Source of the DNA: Amaurobius ferox
Taxonomy: Eukaryota; Arthropoda; Arachnida; Araneae; Amaurobiidae
Assembly: GCA_951213105.1 (NCBI GenBank)
Contig: OX578135.1
Span: forward strand, 163,215,250 to 163,279,249
DNA: 64,000 nt
Direction: 5' to 3'
Position numbers and translations under genes: made by a program. The notes beneath the pieces were generated by a model that searched no databases, was not told where the DNA came from, and saw only the letters and a program-made list of their open reading frames with translations. Within the stretch, counting starts at the first letter, position 1. Each line of letters opens with the position of its first letter. Positions 55,512 through 64,000 of the stretch are shown here, piece by piece.

Positions 55512-56580
55512 TATAAACACCAAACACTAAAGAAGAAATACTAAAGAGAATATAATTAAAAATTAAATAATCTAATTTTATCTGATAGTCTGTATTTTAC
55601 AGCTTTCTCATTGCTCATTTTTCATTGATTTTTACTGTGAGTATAGTGGTAGTATTTTTAATTTGTCTTATCTGTTAATACTTTTATCTGAGAATATTTT
55701 TTAACCACTGTTGTTGAAATAGGCAGAACACACTATTTCTATAGTTTCTTAATTGGGAGAAATCATTTTGGTGATTTTTCAGTTTCTATCATTAAAATAA
55801 TTTATTTTATTACTAGAATGAATAGCCAGCATTACCTGGGATTTAAGATGCAAACCTCTAATTAAAATTACACAAGAACTCGAAAACCAATAAATATTTT
55901 AATATGCAATACTCTATTGGAAAAAAAAAATGCTGCTGCATGGACACATATGTGTCTATGTCACGATCACTGCACTTTTTAAAGAGCTTTTTACCACATA
56001 TATGTTGTTGCATAATCCGAGTAAGTCCATTGTATAAATGCATTGATATCCTCTGATAATGCAAGACCAATAATCCTGCTTCATTCAATAACATCTTTAG
56101 GTAATTGTGTGCACCTGCTGATATGCCTGCAAACTCGTACAAAAGCTTTTTGTACGTGAACTGTAACATAGTTAAAATCTTTTATAACTTAACATATTTG
56201 CAATCTTTTATAACTTAACATATGCATGAAATCTTTTATAAATTATTTTGTTATTTTTCAATCATTCTGATCTATAATTTTTATCCTGTTTTCTATGTTA
56301 ATCGGATCAATAATTTTTCTTATAAAGGTATTTCTTATTTTGACATTTTTTCACATTACTTTTAATTTTAAACTATTCTAGTGATTTGTCAAACATTTTG
56401 ATTATCTTTTCGATTTTAAAATGATTTCAGAAATTTTACTTTTATCACAAAATATAGAAAAACAATCAAAACACAGAAAATTAATGATTTTATTCTGATC
56501 TGCTGATGATAAATATGTTTGAAATATGTTTCTATCTTAAAAAGTACTTTACCATCAAATTAAAATATTTTCAGGAAAAC
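55512..56580. other. intergenic, no gene supported
   Basis: AT-rich. A 103-codon - strand frame at 55858-56169 (AGISAGAHNYLKMLLNEAG) lacks any family resemblance and is not supported. Confidence 0.5.
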
Positions 56581-56584
56581 AATG

Positions 56585-56590
56585 TTTTAT
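56585..56590 (-). terminator. likely polyadenylation signal of TSNAX
   Basis: TTTATT on + (AATAAA on -) about 105 bases after the TSNAX stop. Confidence 0.5.
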
Positions 56591-56694
56591 TTATACAATA
56601 TTATGAGAAAGTAAAAATACACTACATTTTCTATTAAAATCATTACCTCTTTAAAAAATAAAATACATATAAGCACTTTTGATAAAAAAATAAA

Positions 56695-57084
56695 TTACAA
56701 GTCACATTCTCCAGAATCTTTAAACTCATCATCAGTGGAAAAGAAATCAGCTAACATATGTTTTGGGATTTCAGTTCCTCTGATTTTTATGGCATAGCAA
56801 GCATTTTCAACCTTTTGTAAGCTAGACTTCAAGGTGAACAGTTTGCGCTTTAATTCTTTTGAATGGTTACTACATACCAATAGTCCATCATATATGTCCT
56901 GCAAAAGATAACACAACTTGAAAGGTTCATCAATGTCACCAGTTGCCACACTGTTAATGCATTTTCTCATCAGTTCTCCTGTCAAATCTGCAATTCCTAA
57001 GACATAATCAATTGGAGTCAGCAGAACAGTAAGAGACAAATCAGCTTTTATGCTTTCTTTTTCAGGTTCATCTACTTCTGGAGC
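56695..57084 (-). CDS. TSNAX: TSNAX (translin-associated factor X), last exon
   Basis: TRAX partners with translin to form the C3PO endoribonuclease, which clears the passenger strand in RNAi and trims tRNA leaders. The exon follows a ttttag acceptor in phase 0 (130 codons including TAA). It reads [16 protein letters not shown], then [60 protein letters not shown] and [12 protein letters not shown]. The [16 protein letters not shown](I/L)K(I/V)RG and EIPKHMLAD blocks are diagnostic of TRAX. The GELMR glutamate lies in the helix that contributes to the nuclease site in TRAX, known from the family. It is the terminal ~45% of a ~290-residue protein. Upstream exons should be at higher coordinates; none is recognisable before 64000, so the preceding intron exceeds 6.9 kb and is filled with DNA transposons. 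Confidence 0.95.
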   Translation of the reverse strand, partial: APEVDEPEKESIKADLSLTVLLTPIDYVLGIADLTGELMRKCINSVATGDIDEPFKLCYLLQDIYDGLLVCSNHSKELKRKLFTLKSSLQKVENACYAIKIRGTEIPKHMLADFFSTDDEFKDSGECDL

Positions 57085-57644
57085 CTAAAATGAAAATCTA
57101 TATAAATTTCAGCAAAGTAGGATACTTTAAATAAATTGCTCATTTAATAACATGTCAAAAGGTTTCTAAATTGAATATACTCTTGCATGGTTTATAACAC
57201 ACACTAACATGTAAGAATATGTATTAATTGCATTTAATTAAGATTCACCTTAATTCCACAAATCTATCTTATAATTAAAATAATCAACATATCATGTTTG
57301 AATGTATCTATATCCTGTGATCACTTTCACAAATTTTACACCTATAAAGTTTATTTTAGTATTAAAACATAGAAAATTAGTAAGTACTGAACAATTTTCA
57401 AAACTTAAAAAGTTCATAACTTTTAATTGCTGCATTTTAACATTTTAATGAAAGAATCTACCAAGTTCGAACTTATGTACACTATTTTTGCCTATGCATA
57501 CGATGATAAAAGTTCTTCAATTAATCATGTGCAGGTCCTAGGTAATATACCAAGTGAGAGGGAAAGACAGAAAGGTATCCATGTGGCTTCTAGCCAAACA
57601 TTTGCTTTTAGGTATCCACAGTTATATATTTTCCACAGTTTATA

Positions 57645-58614
57645 CAGAGGGTGTTCACACAATTTTGTAACGATTTTGAAAAAAATATATATATAAACAA
57701 AGATAAGAATTTTATTTTCTAATATGTTCAATCTGATAGCCCTTTTGTTGAACTATCATATTACATCTTGATTTCCAAGATAAAAGAGCTTTTCTTAAAA
57801 TATCAAGGTTGATTTTGCTCCACTCCTCCACCACAATCTTCCAGAATCCATCTAATGTTTTCAGATACCGCTTATAAAGAGCTTGCTTTAAAAGTCCAAA
57901 TGCATAGTAATCCATAGGAGACAGGTCAGGGAACTTGGGTGGGATGCATTTAAATGGAATAGCCTCAATTCTGGTTTCATTTCTGATTTTTTCAAAAAAT
58001 ATAGCAGTAGATTTAGAGGTATGGCTGGTAGCCTTATCCTGATGGAACTTAACACAGTGAAGATTGTTTAGGTAAAGTGGTGGAATGTATTTTTTGAAAA
58101 CAGGTGTTGAAACATATTTCTGATAGTAATCAGAGTTAATTTTCACATAATTTTCTATTTTCCTTATTTTAAGTTTTCCGTTATAAGAGAATCAGCAATA
58201 ACCATAAAACCTTTAGCAAAACTTTCCTTGTTTTCTCTGAACCAAACTTTGTTGGGTATACATTTTTTATCTTTTTCCCTGTCAAATGTAAACTTTGATG
58301 TTTCTTTCCTTTTTTATTTATTATGTCACTTAATTTACGTGTAGAAATATTAAAACCATGTTTTCACATCTTTTTTTAATACTCGAAGAGTATTATAATT
58401 TAATAAGAGTATTTCTCTTCGGAAAGAACAAAAATACAGCCTTCGACCCATTGTTTATTTTCTAGCGACATTTTAAAGCTAAGAATATTTTTAATGATGC
58501 AGACGATAATGAAACCCTATTCTGACTTGATGCCAGTCAGGCTTTTATTTTTTTTATTTAAATTTAATTCATAGAGAAAGTCAAAATCGTTACAAAAATG
58601 TGTGAACACCCTCA
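57645..58614 (-). mobile_element. Tc1/mariner-type relic with TIRs
   Basis: CAGAGGGTGTTCACACAATT and the inverted right end CTGAGGGTGTTCACACATTT define TIRs of ~35 bp with few mismatches (TTTGTAACGATTTTGA is shared). TA precedes the left end; the right flank is altered. ~970 bp, so part of the transposase is deleted. Confidence 0.88.
57712..58330 (-). pseudogene. Tc1/mariner-type transposase, broken
   Basis: - strand: KETSKFTFDREKDKKCIPNK, VWFRENKESFAKGFMVIADS (58320-58190), then after a frame break VKINSDYYQKYVSTPVFKKY, CVKFHQDKATSHTSKSTAIF (second Asp in HQDKATSHT) and PPKFPDLSPMDYYAFGLLKQ (third block, SPMDYY). The tail KSRCNMIVQQKGYQIEH is intact. The N-terminal DNA-binding half is gone. 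The HQDxAxxH..PDLSPMDY pattern differs from classical mariner and Tc1, so the subfamily is left open. Confidence 0.85.
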
Positions 58615-59643
58615 GCCCTCTATTTCTTCCGTTGTTGCCCATTTCATTCCTTTGACATCGGGTTTGTTGGTTGTCTAGCACTGATGAAGGGGATCGATCC
58701 CAAGTCTTCCTTATCTTTTGTAAAAAGTGTTTTTTACTTACAGTAAAATTCCATCAATCCATCCCCTCGAATGCAACTGAAAATCGTAGATAATGTTGGG
58801 GGAGGAAACTTAATACAGGGTTCCCACTCTTTTTCCAAAATAAAAAAATAAGGAGTTTCAAAGGACCCAATTAATATTTTATAAGGACTAATTGAGATAG
58901 GCCATAAACCATATTGCGGCCTTCATTACACTACGGAAATGCACTGGGGTATGACGTATATACATATTTGGTTTGAAATTTACTTTTATTTATTTATCCC
59001 TGGCTCAATATTCTCAATTTGGTAAAATTTAAATATTATTTATTGGTTTTTTTCATTTATTCGCTAATTAGAATATTTTTAATCTTCTAAATTAATTTTC
59101 TTTATAATATTCTTAATTAAAAATGTTCCATTCCCTAAATTAATATTACTTTTGATTTGTAAATTTATAAAAATTATTTATTTATTTGATTCCCCTTAAA
59201 ATACCCTTTAATTTGATGTCTCATTTTCCCATTTTGGTTAGAAATTCCGTTTGTTCTATAGTTTCAAGTTATTTACATGTTCAGTGCGTTTCAAAAATTT
59301 CAGTTGTGGCCATCTTGAAGTCTTGGTTTTGCGGGCTTTTTACCACGATTGACGCGCCAAAACCTGTAGTGTTTAAAAATGATAAAAGGAAGACATAATA
59401 ATTAGTTTAAAGAAAATTAGTTTATTAAATTGTAACTTCAAATTAATCCAAATAACAATTACAAAAACTCTGATCACAGGTAGGCAACTCAGGAAGAATT
59501 AACATTAGAATTTTAGACATTAGAATTTTAGACAGACATTAGAATTAGACAGACATTAGAATTTTATCAGCTTAGTTAGAAATAAGGAATTAGTATAAAA
59601 ACTTTACTCTAGAAAAAAATATATATATATATATATATATATA
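58615..59643. other. TSNAX intron, no gene seen
   Basis: An AGCACTGATGAAGGGGATC block is at 58678. A CAGGGTTCCCACTC hAT-like terminus is at 58816 with no partner end. TTAGAATTTTAGACA repeats are at 59509-59565. (TA)n is at 59620-59641. Confidence 0.5.
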
Positions 59644-60899
59644 CAAGGGTCACACTGAAAATTTTGAGATACGGCTAAGTGGTACAAGTTAAATTTACCA
59701 ACTCTTAGAAGTGTTCAAAGTACTCCCCTCCAATATCAATGCACTTTTGTAGGTGAATTTTCCAAAGATTAAAGGCTTCAAGCCATCCATTTCTTGGAAT
59801 CGATGGAAAACATGCTTTTATAGCCTCATCAATCTCATCTTTGGAATGAAAATGAAGCCCACGTAAATTTTTTTTTCGATTAAAAAATAGCCAAAAGTCA
59901 CACATAGCAAGATCAGGAGAATAGGGTGGTCTTCTACCACTTTGATGTTTTTTTGTTCAAGAAATTCGACTGTCATTCTTGCCGAATGAGAAGATGCATT
60001 GTCATGATGAAGCATGAGTCCCCTAACATTCACTTCCTGAAGAATTTCTGGAAGACAGTTTGTGGTGTGCCTGTTAGCTGTAACTGTCTTATGTCCCTCT
60101 AGCTTTATAGCTTTAACCAGACCTGTACTTCTAAAGAACACGGCATACATTACTTTTTTCATTGCTCATTGTCTTTTCACCATTGTTGGTTTAGAGTCAC
60201 CTTCAAAGACCCATACTTTATTTTCTTGCCATGTTGGATCATAATGGTATGTACGTTTCATCACCAGTTATGGTTTTAGAAATAATGCAGTGTCCACCAT
60301 CATTAACTAATTTTAGGGTTTCTTTACTGATGCTGACACACTCGGCTTTTTGGTGTTCTGTTAAATTATGGGGGATCTAGCAACAAAGTAATTTATTCAT
60401 ATACAGTTCTTCATGAATAATTTTATGTATAGCTGTGGATCCAATGTTAAGTTCCTTCTGTATCATTTGGTAGGTACAGCGATTATCATCGATCAACATT
60501 TTTTGAATGGTCGACACATTTTCTGGGACTACAGCTGACAAAGGTCTTTCTGTGTGTTGTTCATCCATGAGAAAATTTCGACCTCTTCTAAACTCTGTAA
60601 ACTATCTGAATACAGTGGCATGAGATGGAGCATCATTTCCATATGCTAATTGTAGATGTTGAAGACATTCTTCTTGATTTAGTCCCACTTTAAAATCATG
60701 GAAAATCATAGCTCAATAATACTCTCGGGTCAACTCCACTTTCTTTTCTTTCAAAATTTATTCTACAATAGCTAAATTGTAATTGTTGCCACAAATTATC
60801 GTCTGCGGACGTAAAAAAGTTCAAATTTAAATATCAGACCAATAATTTTTTTCTAACATATATCGTTTGCCCGTCTCAAAAATTTCAGTGTGATCCTCA
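59644..60899 (-). mobile_element. mariner-like relic with TIRs
   Basis: CAAGGGTCACACTGAAAATT at the left and the inverted right end TGAGGATCACACTGAAATTT share GATCACACTGAAA-type termini; TA abuts both ends (59642-59643, 60900-60901). ~1.26 kb. Confidence 0.87.
59705..60720 (-). pseudogene. mariner-like transposase, multiply frameshifted
   Basis: - strand order: an N-terminal trace, then MDEQHTERPLSAVVPENVST, IQKMLIDDNRCTYQMIQKEL and STAIHKIIHEELYMNKLLCC (60568-60377), the second helix-turn-helix. Next VMYAVFFRSTGLVKAIKLEG and LHHDNASSHSARMTVEFLEQ (60162-59960; second catalytic Asp in HHDNASSH). Then CDFWLFFNRKKNLRG (third Asp; 59905) and the tail LQKCIDIGGEYFEHF. The layout is mariner DD34D. 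At least three frame breaks and a damaged first catalytic block show it is dead. Confidence 0.87.
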
Positions 60900-60905
60900 T
60901 ATATA

Positions 60906-62300
60906 CACTGCTGGCCATTAAAATTGCTACACCAGGAAGGAAAGGAAATAGCAGAATCTTATTTATTATACCTATACAGTATAATGGGAGGAAGACATGA
61001 TTAAATTTGCAGGTGATTTGAAGTACACAGCATGCAGAATTCAGTACACAAAGCTGCCACCTCTGGCAGCAGCAAAGGCTGTAATCCGGCTGGGCATTGA
61101 GTCAAATTCAGCTTGGATGACAGATATGGGTACGTCATTCCATGCAGCTTCAACTCTATGGCAGAGTTCATTAATCATAGTGGCTGGCGAATGGTGGTGT
61201 GCCAGTCTCTCGGCAACCCACGACCAGATGTTCTCAATGGGTGATAGATCTGGAGAACATGCTGGCCAGGGCAACAGTCAAACACCCTCGGTATCGAGGA
61301 AGGTCAGGGCAGCATGGGCAACATGCGGTTGTGCATTATCTTGTTGTAAGATGGCGTCATGCAAGCCTCGAAGATAGAGCACAGCCACGGGTCTTAACAC
61401 ATCAGAAATATAATGGCAGCTGTCCACATTACCGATTACGTGAACAAGAGGTGACCGAGATGTGTTTCCAATGGCACCCCATACCATAACGCCAGGTGCT
61501 GGGCCTGTATGACGATGACAAATGCAAGCTGGAAACGTTTATTCTCCTCGGTGCCTCCATACACGGATACATCCATCCTAATGCTGTATGCAGAACCGGG
61601 ATTCGTCTGAAAAGACGATGTGGTGCCACTCCTGTGTCCAGTATCATCATTCGTCACACCATTGTAGGCGCGCCTGTCTCTATTGAAGCTGCAACAATGG
61701 TCACCATGCTAACAGTCCATGGTGCTGCAGACGTCCTTGCACTGTCCATGCGGACACTTGTCATCCTGCAAAATGAGACAAGTTCCTGACTCAGGGTATG
61801 TGACATGGCTGCACGATCTCACAAGGCCGAGAGGACAACATATCTGTCCTCTCGGGCGTTAGTGGCCAGGGGCCGCTGAGATCCTGAATGGCATTCAGTA
61901 TGGTCCTCCTGACCCATCGATTCCATATTCGCCTGACAGTCATGGGTTCCCGACCAACATGAGCAGCAATATCGCGGAACGATAAACCGCAGTTCCAATA
62001 ACCCACGATCCTGCCATGGTCGAATTTCAACATGTGCTGGTAGGCATTTCTCTTTCTTACACGAGGCATAACACAACCTTCACACAAACAACCAACATTC
62101 AAATGCGATTTCCGAATGAGAAACCCGCTGTGCAATCTTCCTTTTTATACAGAATATAGATGGTGTTACTCATATCTGCTTTGTGAACATGCACTGCAAT
62201 GCTAATCATTTGCATACCCCAGCATGTAGTACCTTTCGTGCAAATTTGAAGTTTGTTGCATGCCGCCTTCATGGTGTAGCAATTTTAATGGCCAGCAGTG
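60906..62300 (-). mobile_element. Tc1-like element with perfect 29 bp TIRs
   Basis: CACTGCTGGCCATTAAAATT and nine further bases are exactly inverted at 62272-62300. TA lies at 60904-60905; on the right, TGTGTGTGTG separates the end from TATA, so a microsatellite seems to have grown in the flank. 1395 bp. It starts only six bases after the mariner-like relic ends. Confidence 0.93.
61041..62070 (-). pseudogene. Tc1-like transposase, frameshifted
   Basis: - strand: MPRVRKRNAYQHMLKFDHGR, GYWNCGLSFRDIAAHVGREP and VRRIWNRWVRR (first helix-turn-helix; from 62070), a middle stretch in other frames (TNDDTGHRSGTTSSFQTNPG, ALGWMYPCM), VWGAIGNTSRSPLVHVIGNV and LQQDNAQPHVAHAALTFLDT (second Asp; 61487-61278), then MPWPACSPDLSPIENIWSWV (third residue Glu of SPIENIWS; 61274-61041). 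DD34E Tc1 layout. The start is probably ATG 62070 (MPRVRK). Two or three frameshifts inactivate it, although the TIRs are still perfect. Confidence 0.9.
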
Positions 62301-63661
62301 TGTGTGTGTGTATATTATTCTCCTATAAATACTTGACCACATGCTGGTATATTTGATTATATTTGATTTTTATATCTGATTCAATTTATATTTTCTTCTA
62401 CGTCGGGCCATGTGCATTATTTCTGTAATACAATTTACAATAATGCACACAGGAACGTAGAATCCGTATTAAAGAAACATGTATGGCCTCTACTAAACAT
62501 ACATGGTTTCGGAAATGCTTTTCACTTTATTCTATTTATTCAATTTCAAAAAAAAAAAAAATTTGGAGGGGGAGGGGGGCAGAAAAGGCCTAGCTCATCG
62601 TGCAAAACAATGTTTCTGTTTTGCAACTTTTCATCTTAAACACATTTCTTGCATTTACATCATGTATGTTTATGCAGGGAACAAGGGGATTAGTACCTTA
62701 AGTATCTGAATTACGTATACGATTTATATAAAAATACTTTCATCTTAATGTGTAGTTACAAAACATTGTTTCATCCATCTTTACCACGTGTAATTCTTAT
62801 TCCATTCCTTAACTTATATATGGAACAAGGAAAAAGGGGTATTTTATACCAATTTAGTACTTGTTTTATTTATAATGTGTACTTTTCATGTTTTTTTTAA
62901 ATATTCAACAGCTTGTTGTATAATATTTTTGATGTCACATTTACATTTCAGTCCATCTTCCTTTCACTTTTGCTATACAGAACATTTTCTATTAATGATC
63001 AATCTCTATATATAATACAAGTAAAATAAAAATTCTTCAATTATATATATATATTTATATATATATACAAATTTCCAAAAGGAATATCCAAAAAGGAAGC
63101 AAACCATAAAAAAGTACCACAAATTGGCCGGGGGAGGGGGGGTTGTGACCCCCACTCCACGGTTAAAGCATGCTTTGAGCCGCGGCAACACTCCCGGAGG
63201 CCGGTACTAATTTGAGAAGGTCATATACCAAAAATATATATAAAACACTACAAATAAAATACAAACAAGACAGGAATAAATGATCATTATACAAACAGAC
63301 AGCAAATGAACATTATAAGAACTGAACACAAAACACTAAATCAATCATATACATCAACTTATTCAGACTTATTAAATGCTATATACTCATAGAATATCAT
63401 TGCCTGAACAAACAACACCTACTTGCATATTAACCTATACCTCCATTCTATCCTCCTCCACCATTTTGTAAATCACAATACTAAACCGCAGTGACTCGCA
63501 ATTCACTGCTAATAACCCAACTTCCACACCTTATATTCTCTCTACCATGAATCATACAAAAAACCTTTCATAACACTCGGTTACAGTTATATTATAAAAT
63601 CCAGTAATTATGTCACTTAAGAATTTTCTTTGATAACCCTGTCGAAGTGTATATATATATA
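62301..63661. other. TSNAX intron or flank, no gene seen
   Basis: AT-rich with an A13 run followed by a G-rich stretch at 62547-62580, a GGGGGAGGGGGGG run near 63131, TA microsatellites at 63042-63067 and 63651-63661. No exon of TSNAX is recognised. Confidence 0.5.
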
Positions 63662-64000
63662 CACGGATTGGACAAAATAATATGAACACCTGTGAAAAGA
63701 GACAAAATCTTTATTAATAGGCTGATAACCCTCCTTTTGCATGAATTACAGTTTGTATCCGACGTGGGATGGACAAATACAAGTCATGCACAAGAGTCAC
63801 AGGGATATGTAGCCACTCCTCCTGCAAAAAGGTCGCTAATTCAGAAAGTATCCTTGGAGGTGGAAACCGATTGTGCAGCTTGCCCTTCAAAATACCCCAC
63901 AAGGTTTAATTATACTAAGATCAGGGGACTGGGGGGCCACATGGCGTGTTGTACTTCATCATCGTGTTCATTAAACCAGTCTCGGACAATTCCAGCAGTG
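63662..64000 (-). mobile_element. Tc1-like element, cut by the window end
   Basis: The TIR-like start CACGGATTGGACAAAATAAT follows TA (63660-63661). The - strand frame 63902-63714 reads MWGILKGKLHNRFPPPRILS, LATFLQEEWLHIPVTLVHDL and SIPRRIQTVIHAKGGLSAY, the C-terminal end of a Tc1 transposase after the NPIENxWG motif. The reading continues to the window edge (PPSPLI-type region at 63905-63960). Its other end is not in view. Confidence 0.85.

Noticed and set aside
55858..56169. 103-codon frame (AGISAGAHNYLKMLLNEAG) downstream of TSNAX
   Set aside because: No family resemblance, no splice context, and the TSNAX stop and likely poly-A signal come before it.
57427..57696. 89-codon + strand frame before the Tc/mariner relic
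   Set aside because: It overlaps the left TIR of the relic and has no similarity to known proteins; likely chance.
58816..59640. hAT element starting CAGGGTTCCCACTC
   Set aside because: Only one terminus was seen; no inverted partner or target duplication found in the window.

Overview
The window is eukaryotic nuclear DNA: AT-rich, intron-bearing and full of transposons. Split animal genes, full-length mariner elements, tRNA-derived SINEs, Tc1, piggyBac, pogo and hAT relics, and a Penelope-like retroelement with an N-terminal GIY-YIG domain together suggest an invertebrate. An arthropod, perhaps a chelicerate such as a spider, is my best guess; no marker proves the taxon.

Two conserved host genes are visible and they converge. 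ERO1 (ER oxidoreductin 1) runs on the + strand through seven exons from 145 to 26057; its N-terminal half lies to the left of the window. The terminal exon of translin-associated factor X (TSNAX/TRAX) lies on the - strand at 56695-57084; its upstream exons are not visible. A possible terminal exon of an unidentified - strand gene is at 33152-33435.

Region by region: 429-5164 (ERO1 intron) holds mariner copy 1 and a small MITE. 5412-17819 (largest intron) holds a broken, 5'-truncated Penelope-like element (PLE) with intact mariner copy 2 inside its 3' part, a 2.8 kb element with ~55 bp TIRs carrying ~310 bp tandem repeats, a SINE, a Tc/mariner fragment, and a long-TIR element that encloses a LINE fragment. 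18087-21829 has an hAT-like C-terminal fragment with a perfect in-frame 168 bp duplication and a long (AT)n tract. 21958-25990 has a decayed piggyBac between TTAA sites and a pogo/Tigger-like relic. 26163-41446 is intergenic: a large palindrome, a ZMYM1-like hAT relic, a foldback mariner, a SINE, and a ~169 bp satellite split by an hAT (8 bp TSD) and a Tc1 element. 41447-55503 is bounded by hAT-type termini and a perfect 8 bp TSD; it encloses an apparently intact PLE (853 codons), a Tc1 fragment, an RTE-like repeat, hairpin tandem repeats, and a second hAT-like element with a 5 bp TSD whose empty site survives in an adjacent tandem duplicate. After TSNAX come a cluster of mariner/Tc1 relics and a Tc1 element cut by the window end.

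The genes do not form a pathway; the main content is a readable stratigraphy of nested insertions. No clear new cellular system is seen. The most unusual items are the satellite whose register continues across the hAT+Tc1 nest, the 14 kb nested hAT interval, the intact PLE with permuted domains, and the foldback mariner.
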